From assembly GCA_036506175.1 (NCBI GenBank), contig DASXSE010000052.1:1-23003 (forward strand): DNA of 23,003 nt, read 5' to 3'. The stretch is from JAIBJP01 sp036506175. Its GTDB lineage: Bacteria > Actinomycetota > Thermoleophilia > Gaiellales > Gaiellaceae. A model generated the notes under the pieces. That model made no database searches and had not been told where the DNA came from. It saw only the letters and a list, made by a program, of their open reading frames with translations. Position 1 is the stretch's first letter. Each line of letters starts with the position of its first letter. This document shows, piece by piece, positions 8,366 through 15,965 of the stretch. A program made the translations under genes and the position numbers.

Positions 8366-9673
8366 ATGGAGCTCGAGCCGCCGCAGCCGGCTGTGGAGCA
8401 GCACCCGATTCAGCTGGTCGTGAACGACGACCTGGAGCGCTCCCGGCTGACCGTGTTCTTCCGAATCATCCTCGCGATTCCGCATGTCATCTGGTTCCTG
8501 CTCTGGTCGGCCTTCGCCGCCCTCATCTCGATCGTCAACTGGTTCATCACGCTGATCCGCGGACAGTCCGTCGACTCACTGCACGACTTCTTCAGCTCAT
8601 ACATCCGCTACGCGACCCATCTGTACGCGTACGTCTGCCTGACGGCCAACCCGTATCCGGGCTTCACGGGCAAGCCGGGGTATCCGATCGACGTCGAGAT
8701 CGGCCCATTGGAGAGGCAGAGCCGTTGGAAGACGGCGTTTCGGATCATCCTCGCCATCCCGCCGCTTATCCTCGCCAGCGTCCTCGTCGGGAGTCCCGGC
8801 GCGGGCGGCGGCGGTGGCCGCGGCGGGGGAACGGGCCAGGAAAGCGAATGGACGAGCTTCTCGCTCGGAGGGATGATTTTCGTGATCGCCTTCCTCGCGT
8901 GGTTCGTCTGCATGGCGAGAGCGCGGATGCCGCAGGGCTTCCGGGACCTGCAGACATATGCCCTCCGGTACAACGCGCAGGCGCTCGCCTACGTGTTGCT
9001 GGTCACTGATCGGTATCCGAACAGCGATCCGTCTGCGCCGCGAGCCCTTCAGCCGCCCGCTCCGCCGCCACTTCGCCTCCACATCGCCGACGATCTCCGT
9101 CGCTCGCGTCTGACCGTGCTCTTCCGGTTCCTGCTGTTCCTGCCGCATCTCGTGTGGGTCCTGCTCTGGACGATCGCGGTGTTCTTCGCCGTCCTCGCAG
9201 GGTGGTTCGCGGCCCTCGTCACCGGACGGATGCCGAACGCGCTGCATCGGTTCGTCTCCGCCTACATCCGCTACCAGGCCCACATCACGGCGTACCTGTT
9301 CGTGATCGCCAATCCTTTCCCCGGGTTCACGGGCACGCCGGGGATCTATCCCGTTGACCTCGACATCGATCCGCCGGGCCCACAGCGGCGAGTGATCACG
9401 CTTTTCCGCTTCTTCCTCGCGATTCCGGCGTTCCTGGTCTCGGGCGCGCTCGGTGGGGCGCTTTTCGTCGCGGGCATCTTCGGCTGGTTCGTCTCCCTCT
9501 TCACCGGCCGGATGCCGGAGGGCTTGCGGAACCTCGGTGCCTTCGCGATTCGCTACTCGGCGCAGGTGTACGCCTACTTCTACCTCGTCACCGAGCGCTA
9601 TCCGTACAGCGGGCCTTGGGAGTTCGCTCCCGCGCCTCCCGCTGAGGTCGAGCCCGAGGCCGCCGCCGCATAA
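8366..9673 (+). CDS. Multi-pass membrane protein with four DUF4389 units
   Basis: The 435-residue protein contains four related membrane units. Units 1 and 3 read RSRLTVxFR...PHxxW...RYxxHxxAY...ANPxPGF. Units 2 and 4 read FRxxLAIP...RYxAQxxAY...xxxRYPxS. The protein is therefore a duplication of a two-unit block, joined by a proline-rich linker at about residues 225-235. Each unit has hydrophobic segments consistent with one or two membrane helices, so eight or so in total. Unit 2 contains a glycine-rich insertion (about residues 148-160). This matches the DUF4389 family, which has no known function. The next gene, a membrane protease, starts 27 nt downstream and is probably co-transcribed. 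No catalytic motif is visible. Confidence 0.88.
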   Translation: MELEPPQPAVEQHPIQLVVNDDLERSRLTVFFRIILAIPHVIWFLLWSAFAALISIVNWFITLIRGQSVDSLHDFFSSYIRYATHLYAYVCLTANPYPGFTGKPGYPIDVEIGPLERQSRWKTAFRIILAIPPLILASVLVGSPGAGGGGGRGGGTGQESEWTSFSLGGMIFVIAFLAWFVCMARARMPQGFRDLQTYALRYNAQALAYVLLVTDRYPNSDPSAPRALQPPAPPPLRLHIADDLRRSRLTVLFRFLLFLPHLVWVLLWTIAVFFAVLAGWFAALVTGRMPNALHRFVSAYIRYQAHITAYLFVIANPFPGFTGTPGIYPVDLDIDPPGPQRRVITLFRFFLAIPAFLVSGALGGALFVAGIFGWFVSLFTGRMPEGLRNLGAFAIRYSAQVYAYFYLVTERYPYSGPWEFAPAPPAEVEPEAAAA

Positions 9674-9699
9674 GACGCTGGGTCGTCGTCGGGGTTGTC

Positions 9700-10878
9700 G
9701 TGGCCGTGCTGGCCTTCGGCTGGGCGCTTGCGGCGTACTCCCTCTGGCGGACGAACGTGCCGGGCGGCCTGAAGAGCGCGAACGAGCACCGGCTCTTCAC
9801 GCCCGCCGAGCTCGATCGTGCGGATGACTACGAGCGGTTTCTCCGCTGGGAGTTCCTCCTCTCGCAGGTCGCGCTCGTCGCGGCGATCGCGGCGTACGCG
9901 ATGTGGGGTGTCCGCTTCATCCGTGAATCGGCCGCGGGCAGGATCGGCACCGGGATGCTCCTCGCCATGCTCGGCCTCGCGATCGCCTGGCTGGTCGAGC
10001 TTCCCTTTGGGCTCGCCGAGCATTGGTGGCAGCGGCGCCACGGCATCTCGAAGGTTCCTTACGCCGAGTGGATTTTCCAGAACTGGTTCGCACTCGGCGG
10101 ACAGTTCCTCTTCATCTGCTTGGCGATCCTGATCGTCATGGGCCTCGCCGGCCCATTGCACGATTGGTGGTGGATTCCGGGCAGCTTCGTCTTCGCCGGC
10201 CTTTCGCTGCTCTTCGTCTTCATCGCGCCGTATCTCATCCCGGGACAGAAGACGCTCCACGACCCGGCGCTCGTCGCGCAGGCCAAGGCCTACGAAACGG
10301 AGCTCGGTTTGCCGGCGATTCCGGTCCGTGAGCAGGACGTCCTCTCCGAGACCACGGCGCCCAACGCCGAAGCGGTTGGGCTCGGCGTGAGCCGCCGCGT
10401 GATCCTGTGGAACACGATCACCGACCGCCGGTTCAGCCTCGACGAGCAGAAGGTCGTCGTCGCGCACGAGCTCACTCACCACGCTCGCAAGCACCTCTGG
10501 AAAGGCGTGGCCTGGTACGCCTTGTTCGCGCTTCCGGGCGCCTTCGTGATCGCATGGGTGACGCGCCGTCGAGGAGGGATGCGTGCGCCCGAAGCGGTCC
10601 CCCTCTCGCTCCTCGTGCTCGTCGTTCTGTCGCTCTTGGCCTTGCCACTCGAGAACGCGATCACGCGGCGCCTGGAGAAGGAAGCCGACTGGGGAGCGCT
10701 CAAGCTCACCCGCGATCCTTCCTCGGCCAAGGATCTCTTCGAGGGGTTCACGACCACGGCGTACGCCGACCCGGACCCGCCCGTCTGGGACTACGTTCTC
10801 CTGGAGAACCATCCCACGATCGTGCAACGGGTCGGGCTCGTCGATCTGTGGGTGAGCAAGGGCCGCCCAGGCCTGTAG
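9700..10878 (+). CDS. M48-family (Ste24-like) membrane zinc metalloprotease
   Basis: The 392-residue protein has several membrane helices in its N-terminal half. The zinc site VVAHELTHHARKH follows, with HELTH at residues 256-260, and the third-ligand segment EKEAD is at 325-329. The later ENHPTIVQRVGL resembles the HPT...ERI tail of Ste24/HtpX-type proteases. It is likely to cleave membrane or misfolded proteins at the cytoplasmic membrane; in bacteria such proteins usually have no prenylated substrate. I used the GTG at 9700, which has GGGG five bases upstream. The open frame continues back to an ATA at 9670 through RRWVVVGVVV, which would give a more typical basic N-terminus, so the true start is uncertain. 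Confidence 0.9.
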   Translation: MAVLAFGWALAAYSLWRTNVPGGLKSANEHRLFTPAELDRADDYERFLRWEFLLSQVALVAAIAAYAMWGVRFIRESAAGRIGTGMLLAMLGLAIAWLVELPFGLAEHWWQRRHGISKVPYAEWIFQNWFALGGQFLFICLAILIVMGLAGPLHDWWWIPGSFVFAGLSLLFVFIAPYLIPGQKTLHDPALVAQAKAYETELGLPAIPVREQDVLSETTAPNAEAVGLGVSRRVILWNTITDRRFSLDEQKVVVAHELTHHARKHLWKGVAWYALFALPGAFVIAWVTRRRGGMRAPEAVPLSLLVLVVLSLLALPLENAITRRLEKEADWGALKLTRDPSSAKDLFEGFTTTAYADPDPPVWDYVLLENHPTIVQRVGLVDLWVSKGRPGL

Positions 10879-10956
10879 CGTTGGAGCCCGCCTCCGGGAT
10901 GGGAACCTGAGCCGTCGAGCCGCGCTTTCCGCGCGCGATGCAGGGTCCTCAGTCGG

Positions 10957-10980
10957 GGCCGTATTCGAACCAATACGACC
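10957..10980. other. Inverted repeat upstream of the thiolase gene (possible operator)
   Basis: CGTATT (10960-10965) and AATACG (10972-10977) form a perfect inverted repeat with a 6-bp centre. It extends by two more G-C pairs beyond a single mismatch. It lies about 100 bp before the thiolase start and stands out as AT-richer than its surroundings. A second 6-bp hairpin with a four-base loop is at 11015-11030. Neither is followed by T residues. The size fits a dimeric repressor site of TetR type, but no regulator gene is adjacent. Confidence 0.35.
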
Positions 10981-11062
10981 GCTCCCTGCGTCCTCGCCTC
11001 GCGCGGGCTATCGCGCCTCGCCGACGAGGCACCATCCCGGAATCGGGCTCACCCCCCGTTGC

Positions 11063-11068
11063 TAGGCT
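11063..11068 (+). promoter_or_regulatory. -10-like element of the thiolase gene
   Basis: TAGGCT is followed by exactly 6 nt and then the ATG at 11075, the same hexamer and spacing as at 1293-1279 on the minus strand. There is no Shine-Dalgarno sequence and no clear -35. A leaderless mRNA is inferred. Confidence 0.45.
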
Positions 11069-11074
11069 GATTTC

Positions 11075-12226
11075 ATGGCCCGCTCAGTCATCGTTTCGGC
11101 CGTCCGAACGCCCTTCGGGAAGCTCGGCGGCGCCCTCAAGAGCTACGAAGCGACGAAACTCGGCAGCGTCGCGATTCGTGCTGCGCTCGACCGCGCCGGC
11201 ATTCCGGACGACGAGGTCGAGTATGTCCTGATGGGCCAGGTCCTGCAGGGAGGAGCCGGCCAGGCGCCCGCGCGCCAGGCGGCCGTCGGCGCCGGGGTCC
11301 CGAAGGAAGTGCCTGCGGACACGATCAACAAGGTCTGCGCGTCGAGCATCCGCGCCGTCGAGATCGCCGACCTGATGATCCGTTCCGGCGATCACAGCGT
11401 CGTCGTCGCGGGCGGCATGGAGTCGATGTCGAACGCGCCGTACATCCTCAAGAAGGCCCGCTTCGGCTACCGGCTCGGGGACGGAACCCTCATCGACCTG
11501 ATGACGCACGACGGCCTCACGTCCACCTTCGACCAGAAGCACATGGTCGAGCAGGCGTCGTTCGTCGCCCGCGAGCTCGGCATCTCCCGTGAGGATCAGG
11601 ACCGCTGGGCTCTTCGCTCGCACGAGCGGGCGATCCACGCGATCGACAACCATCTCTTCGACGACGAGCTCGTGCCGGTCGACGAGGTGACGGGCGACGA
11701 AGGCCCCAGGCGCGATACGTCCTACGAGAAGCTGGCCGCGTTGAAGCCCGTGTTCGACCCCGAGGGGACGACGACCGCGGGCAACGCGCCCGGCGTGAAC
11801 GACGGCGCCGGCGCCATCGTCGTGACGAGCGAGGAGTACGCGAAGAGCCGCGGGCTCGAAGTTCTCGCGACGATCGTGGCCCAGGCCTACGTCGCCGATG
11901 ACTTCGCCTACCTCGCGCGCACTCCCGCGAAGGCCGGGAAGATCGCCCTCGAGAAGGCGGGCAAGACGATCGACGACGTCGAGCGTGTGGAGCTGAACGA
12001 GGCGTTCTCCTCCGTCGTCCTCAACTCCGCAAAGATGCTCGAGGTCGAGCCCGAGCGCGTGAACGTGAACGGCGGCGCGGTCGCCCTCGGACACCCGATC
12101 GGAGCTTCGGGCGCCCGGATCCTCTCGACGATGATCTACGAGTTGCGCCGGAACGGCGGCGGACTGGGCCTCGCTGCAATCTGCTCGGGCGGCGGCCAGG
12201 GCGACGCACTGCTCATCCAGGTATAG
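11075..12226 (+). CDS. Acetyl-CoA C-acetyltransferase (thiolase)
   Basis: This enzyme condenses two acetyl-CoA to acetoacetyl-CoA or cleaves 3-ketoacyl-CoA in the reverse direction. The 383-residue protein has the nucleophile Cys88 in NKVCASS, VAGGMESMSNAPY, the NEAF segment, His340 in ALGHPIGASGAR and Cys370 in AICSGGGQGDA. The catalytic set is complete and the length is normal. It stands alone downstream of a -10-like hexamer 6 nt before the ATG. With the 3-hydroxybutyryl-CoA dehydrogenase at 15051 it could form a C4 acyl-CoA module, although the two are in different transcription units. A longer-chain beta-oxidation thiolase is less likely given its similarity to the biosynthetic AtoB/PhaA type. 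Confidence 0.95.
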   Translation: MARSVIVSAVRTPFGKLGGALKSYEATKLGSVAIRAALDRAGIPDDEVEYVLMGQVLQGGAGQAPARQAAVGAGVPKEVPADTINKVCASSIRAVEIADLMIRSGDHSVVVAGGMESMSNAPYILKKARFGYRLGDGTLIDLMTHDGLTSTFDQKHMVEQASFVARELGISREDQDRWALRSHERAIHAIDNHLFDDELVPVDEVTGDEGPRRDTSYEKLAALKPVFDPEGTTTAGNAPGVNDGAGAIVVTSEEYAKSRGLEVLATIVAQAYVADDFAYLARTPAKAGKIALEKAGKTIDDVERVELNEAFSSVVLNSAKMLEVEPERVNVNGGAVALGHPIGASGARILSTMIYELRRNGGGLGLAAICSGGGQGDALLIQV

Positions 12227-12249
12227 CGGGAACTAATCGCGACACGCCG

Positions 12250-12271
12250 GAGTCTCACGAGTGTGAGACTC
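12250..12271. other. Perfect 9-bp inverted repeat over a lipoprotein start codon
   Basis: GAGTCTCAC (12250-12258) and GTGAGACTC (12263-12271) are exact inverted copies around a four-base GAGT centre. The second arm begins with the GTG start codon of the downstream lipoprotein gene. In RNA it would be a stable hairpin hiding the start. As DNA it could be an operator, and it could also end thiolase transcription, though no T run follows. Confidence 0.6.
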
Positions 12272-12886
12272 GTCCCGCTTCTGTTGGTCGCCCTCGTCGC
12301 CGCCGGGTGCGGCGTGAGCGCCGAGGAGTCGGGCGCGCCAGGATCTTCGGAGCCGATGACGAGCGGCGAGACGGTGCCGGCCGTGAAGACCAAGGGGACC
12401 TTCGACGAATCGAGGACGAAGCCGCCGCCAGTGATCCTCGTCAGCCGGGCCGGAAAGCAGATCGCGGTGCAGGGCTCGAGCTGCGTCCAGTACACCGACC
12501 CGAACACGGGCGAGGGCGGCGGGGCCTGCGCGGACAGCGGGCCCATTCATCCAGCCAACCTCACTGTTGCTCAGCCGGGTGAGCACCTGGACATCCTGCT
12601 CGCGGGCGCCTACTCCACCGGGGACGGGATAGTGACCATCACCCGCTTGGGCTGTACCGGCACGAAGATCGAGGAGCTCGATCTCGCCACCGGCATGAGC
12701 GGCACCCATACGGACGTCGATCTGGAGCCGGGAGCCTACGAGCTGGACCTCTTCACCCGGTTCGCTTCGGACGACGGCCGCGAAGGAGATCTCAGCGCGA
12801 CGCTCGGCCTCCTCGTCGATCCCAATCGCGCACCCGAGATCATCCCCGCGCGCGCGAAGTTCGACGTCTGCCAGTTCCCAGCCTGA
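12263..12886 (+). CDS. Putative lipoprotein of unknown function
   Basis: The 207-residue product has a short lipoprotein signal ending in LVAAGC, with the lipidated Cys at residue 16. A Ser/Gly/Pro/Thr-rich linker follows, then a globular domain of about 130 residues rich in Gly, Thr and Asp with several cysteines (SSCVQY, GGACADS, RLGCTG, FDVCQF) that could form two disulfides. It is likely anchored to the outer face of the cytoplasmic membrane. I do not recognise the family. The GTG start sits in the second arm of a 9-bp inverted repeat and no Shine-Dalgarno sequence is apparent. It is followed after 22 bp by the YihY-type gene and may be co-transcribed with it. Confidence 0.75.
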   Translation: MRLVPLLLVALVAAGCGVSAEESGAPGSSEPMTSGETVPAVKTKGTFDESRTKPPPVILVSRAGKQIAVQGSSCVQYTDPNTGEGGGACADSGPIHPANLTVAQPGEHLDILLAGAYSTGDGIVTITRLGCTGTKIEELDLATGMSGTHTDVDLEPGAYELDLFTRFASDDGREGDLSATLGLLVDPNRAPEIIPARAKFDVCQFPA

Positions 12887-12908
12887 GCCTTCCGGGTACC
12901 CCGCACGC

Positions 12909-13709
12909 ATGGCAGACCCCCGTGCGACTGCGCGGCTGCTCGCGAGAGAGTTCGAGAAGCACCACCTTCCGACCTATACGTCCGCGATCGCGTTCCGGTC
13001 GCTCGTCGCCCTCGTCCCGCTGACGCTCCTGGGGCTGGCCCTCCTGCACGCGTTCGGGCTCGAGGATGTCTGGACGAGCTCGGTGGCGCCGGCCATCAAG
13101 GGACACGTGACGCAGCCCGTCTACACCGCGATCAACTTCTCGGTGAACAAGATCTTCTCCAGCAGCGCCGCGGGCCTCATCGTCTTCGCCGCGGCTCTGC
13201 TCGTCTGGGACATGACGTGGGCGATGACGATCACGATCGAGGCGCTGAACGAGCTCCACGACATCGACGAGCCACGCTCTCGGTGGCGCCGCACCGTCGT
13301 CGCTGTCGCTCTCGCGGTCGCGACGATCCTTTGCGTGGTCAGCGCTGTTCTCGCCGTCGTGCTCGGCCCGCGCCCGGGCGGGGCGCTGCACGTTCTCTTC
13401 GGAATCGGCCGCTGGCCGGTCGCGATCGTCCTTCTCGGCCTCGCGGTCGCGCTCATCGTGCGGTACGGGCCGGCGGAGCATCCGCAGCCGCGCTGGGCGA
13501 GCGCCGGCTCTGTCCTCATCGTGGGCAGCTGGATCATCGCGTCCGTGGCCTTTCGCTGGTGGGTCTCGGACGTCGCGAACTTCAAGACCGCGATCGGGAG
13601 CCTGACCGTCTTCCTCGTCTTGACCGCGTACGTCTTCACGTCGGCCGCGATCTTCCTCATCGGCGTCGAGCTCGACGAGCTTCTGCGCCCGCGCAGCAGG
13701 CGGACCTAG
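12909..13709 (+). CDS. YihY/BrkB-family inner membrane protein
   Basis: The 266-residue protein begins with a cytoplasmic helix and then AFRSLVALVPLTLL, the hallmark first segment of the YihY/UPF0761 family. About six hydrophobic segments follow. The C-terminal FTSAAIFLIGVELDELL matches the conserved end of the family, where a glycine-glutamate pair lies in the last helix. The family was once called ribonuclease BN in error; its true role is unresolved, with envelope or transport functions suggested. The ATG is the first in frame and lies 22 bp after the lipoprotein gene. The stop TAG shares the palindrome CTAG with the stop of the convergent gene. Confidence 0.88.
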   Translation: MADPRATARLLAREFEKHHLPTYTSAIAFRSLVALVPLTLLGLALLHAFGLEDVWTSSVAPAIKGHVTQPVYTAINFSVNKIFSSSAAGLIVFAAALLVWDMTWAMTITIEALNELHDIDEPRSRWRRTVVAVALAVATILCVVSAVLAVVLGPRPGGALHVLFGIGRWPVAIVLLGLAVALIVRYGPAEHPQPRWASAGSVLIVGSWIIASVAFRWWVSDVANFKTAIGSLTVFLVLTAYVFTSAAIFLIGVELDELLRPRSRRT

Positions 13710-14998
13710 GCCGGCACGAGCGAGAGGGCTGTCCGCGTGCGGGGGCGGCCGAGGACGCGGCCGGAGACGCTGTCCATGACGATCCGCCGCCTCTCGTTGA
13801 CGAAGACGTAGGCGAGGTCGCCCGAGGGTTCCACCATGACCACCTTGCGTCGGCCGAGGACATGGAAGATCTCTCGGCCGGCGAGGTCGTAGCCGGTCAA
13901 GCCAATGCCCTTTTTCGATGGGTCGCCCCAGGACGTGTCCCCATAGGCAAGGAGGGTGGAGTCGAACATGCTGAAGTCGCTCGTCTCGTCGTCGAGCTTC
14001 CGAATCGACCAGTCGCTCGTGTCGAGCAGCGACAACCCCGCCGCTTCCACCTGGACGGTCGGGTTGCCCTGCTCGTCCTCGACTATCGCGTAATCGGCGC
14101 CTGTCACAGCGACGAGGCCGCTGCCGAGCCAGGCCGCCTTCCGTTGCGGCCCCTCGAGGACCTTCGCGTCTGCCCTCGGCTCGAGCCAGTTGTGTAGCCG
14201 TCCGAGGAGCGAGACCGGCTCCGAGAGCGTGTGATACTCGACCGCCAGATTGTCGAGGCTCACTGTCGCAACTGTTCGGCTTGCTGACACGATCAGAGCC
14301 CTGTGGCCGTCCGGGTCCACAGCCAGCGCCGGCGTTACCTGGCGAGCTCGGTAGCCGTTGGCGTCGTTTTCGGCGCTCGCTCCACCGGAGATGCCCGCGA
14401 CCACCGCTGAATCGTCCCCCTTCCTGCCTGCGACGGTGATCGTCACGCCGCCGATGTGCCGGCGGGGAGCCGTCAACACAACAACTTGACCGGTGCCGCT
14501 GTTGGAGCCCACCTCGGCGCCGAGAACCATCCCGGCGAGCGGGTCGCGCCGGAGCACATGGCCGCCCGCGGGATCGACGACCGCGAGCGCAGCATGCCGG
14601 TCTCCGTCGACGACGGCATACAAAAGACCGTGCTCCCAGAAGAGGTAGGTCACCCAGCCGGTGCCGCCGAGCTGCACGAAAGCGACTTCCTTCATCCGCT
14701 TGAGGTCGATCAGCTGGATTCCCGGACTCCCCGTCCCGATAGCCAGCAGCCTGCCGTTCGGCGAGATCGCACTGGCTGAGCCGCCTCCCAAACGCAGCGG
14801 GACGCGGTGTCCGACCGGCTCGAGGGTCAGTGAGTCAAGGCGCACGAGCCGCGGCTTCGTCAGTCCCCTGTCGTTCCAGAGGACGCCGAGAACGCGCTTC
14901 GGAACCTCTCCAGCCGACTGCTGTATGGGAATAGGGGCCGGGCTGTTCCCTCCGACCCCCACGGCCACGAGAAGCGCGGCGGCGAACGTTCTGATCAT
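13706..14998 (-). CDS. Exported protein, probable beta-propeller
   Basis: The 430-residue product starts MIRTFAAALLVAVGVGG, a signal peptide, and continues with repeated short beta-rich blocks. Examples are AISPNGRLLAIGTGSPGIQLIDLKRM, ALAVVDPAGGHVLRRDP, LAVDPDGHRALIVSASRTVATVSLDNL and MVEPSGDLAYVFVNERRRIVMDSVSGRVL read in pieces along the chain. The pattern of PDG/PNG turn, hydrophobic strand, then a named-quantity strand is that of YVTN/WD-like beta-propellers. No catalytic residues can be assigned. A much longer frame extends upstream to 15796, but that part is the antisense of the hydroxybutyryl-CoA dehydrogenase gene. The start at 14998 faces that gene across 52 bp. It is probably a periplasmic or surface binding protein. 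Confidence 0.75.
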   Translation of the reverse strand: MIRTFAAALLVAVGVGGNSPAPIPIQQSAGEVPKRVLGVLWNDRGLTKPRLVRLDSLTLEPVGHRVPLRLGGGSASAISPNGRLLAIGTGSPGIQLIDLKRMKEVAFVQLGGTGWVTYLFWEHGLLYAVVDGDRHAALAVVDPAGGHVLRRDPLAGMVLGAEVGSNSGTGQVVVLTAPRRHIGGVTITVAGRKGDDSAVVAGISGGASAENDANGYRARQVTPALAVDPDGHRALIVSASRTVATVSLDNLAVEYHTLSEPVSLLGRLHNWLEPRADAKVLEGPQRKAAWLGSGLVAVTGADYAIVEDEQGNPTVQVEAAGLSLLDTSDWSIRKLDDETSDFSMFDSTLLAYGDTSWGDPSKKGIGLTGYDLAGREIFHVLGRRKVVMVEPSGDLAYVFVNERRRIVMDSVSGRVLGRPRTRTALSLVPA

Positions 14999-15036
14999 CA
15001 GACGATGTACGCCGGAGGTGGCCCTTTCGTTCCGGC

Positions 15037-15042
15037 TACGCT
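15037..15042 (+). promoter_or_regulatory. -10-like element of the hydroxybutyryl-CoA dehydrogenase gene
   Basis: TACGCT, identical to the trp operon -10, is followed by 8 nt and then the GTG at 15051. There is no Shine-Dalgarno sequence and the -35 region is weak. Leaderless transcription is inferred by analogy with trpL. Confidence 0.45.
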
Positions 15043-15050
15043 GACGCGCC

Positions 15051-15887
15051 GTGACCTTCGAGCACGTCCTCGTCGTGGGCGCTGGGCAGATGGGCGCGGG
15101 CATCGCGCAGGTGATCGCGTCTTCAGGACGCCGCGTTTCCCTGTACGACTCGGCTCCGGGCGCGGTCGAGAGAGGCATCGGGGCGATGGAGAAGAGCCTG
15201 GGGCGGCTGGCGTCCAAGGGCGCCGAGGTCGATCCCGCTGCCGTCCTGGGCCGGATCGATGCTGTCGACGATCTCGTCCCGGCGGAGCTCATGGTCGAGG
15301 CGGTCGTCGAGGACCCGAGCATCAAGGAGGACGTCTTCCGGCGCGCCGACGAGCGCCTGCCGGCCCAGGCGATTCTCGCGTCGAACACGTCCTCGATCCC
15401 CATTGCTTCCCTGGCGGCGGTTACCGGCAGGCCGGACAAGGTGATCGGCATGCATTTCTTCAACCCGGTGCCGGTGATGGCGCTGGTCGAGGTCGTGAGC
15501 GGGCCGGAGACCTCTGACGAGACCCGCAAGGCAGTCGTCGAGCTCGCGCAGAAGCTCGGCAAGACGGCCGCGGAGGCAAACGACTTCCCAGGGTTCGTCT
15601 CCAACCGCATCTTGATGCCGTTCATAAACGAGGCCGTGTGGGCGCTGCACGACGGCGTTGCCGAGGCCGAGGCGATCGACACGATCGCAAAGCTCGGGTT
15701 CAACCACCCGATGGGCCCGCTCGCGCTCGCCGATCTGATCGGTCTCGACACCTGCGTTGCGATCCTCGAGGTGCTGCGGGACGGGCTTGGGGACACCCGC
15801 TACGAGCCGTGTCCTCTTTTGCGGGAGCACGTGGCCGCCGGGCGGCTCGGACGCAAGTCCGGACATGGCTTTTTCGAATACTCCTGA
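15051..15887 (+). CDS. hbd: 3-hydroxybutyryl-CoA dehydrogenase
   Basis: This NAD(P)-dependent enzyme interconverts acetoacetyl-CoA and 3-hydroxybutyryl-CoA. The 278-residue protein has the Rossmann motif GAGQMG at residues 10-15, SNTSSIPI, the catalytic His135 in GMHFFNPVPVM, Glu147 and Asn185 in GFVSNRILMP. It ends with the C-terminal domain GFNHPMGPLALADLIGLD and GRKSGHGFFEYS, and is the normal single-function length without a fused hydratase. It would act directly after the thiolase encoded at 11075. The start is the GTG preceded by TACGCT at a leaderless spacing. A 12-bp palindrome (15891-15902) follows the stop. Confidence 0.95.
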   Translation: MTFEHVLVVGAGQMGAGIAQVIASSGRRVSLYDSAPGAVERGIGAMEKSLGRLASKGAEVDPAAVLGRIDAVDDLVPAELMVEAVVEDPSIKEDVFRRADERLPAQAILASNTSSIPIASLAAVTGRPDKVIGMHFFNPVPVMALVEVVSGPETSDETRKAVVELAQKLGKTAAEANDFPGFVSNRILMPFINEAVWALHDGVAEAEAIDTIAKLGFNHPMGPLALADLIGLDTCVAILEVLRDGLGDTRYEPCPLLREHVAAGRLGRKSGHGFFEYS

Positions 15888-15890
15888 CGA

Positions 15891-15902
15891 GGGACGCGTC
15901 CC
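15891..15902. other. 12-bp palindrome after the dehydrogenase gene
   Basis: GGGACGCGTCCC is a perfect palindrome three bases after the stop codon, followed by CTTAAAG. It could form a weak four-pair hairpin or bind a dimeric protein. As a terminator it lacks a T run. Function unknown. Confidence 0.25.
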
Positions 15903-15965
15903 CTTAAAGAGTTAGGCCATGTGGGCCGACACAAGAAATCGGCATCTAGAAGCAACTTTGCGTAT

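Noticed and set aside
10955..10985. Possible tRNA T-arm, because GGTTCGAAT occurs on the minus strand
   Set aside because: The flanking bases form a 6-bp palindrome instead of a 5-bp T stem with the right positions, and there is no acceptor or anticodon arm nearby.
14999..15796. N-terminal 266-residue extension of the propeller protein
   Set aside because: It is antisense to the complete 3-hydroxybutyryl-CoA dehydrogenase gene, and a signal peptide begins at 14998.
15903..15965. Cyclic di-GMP riboswitch before the HD-GYP gene
   Set aside because: The region has a 5-bp hairpin (15925-15943) but is too short and has none of the conserved aptamer segments.
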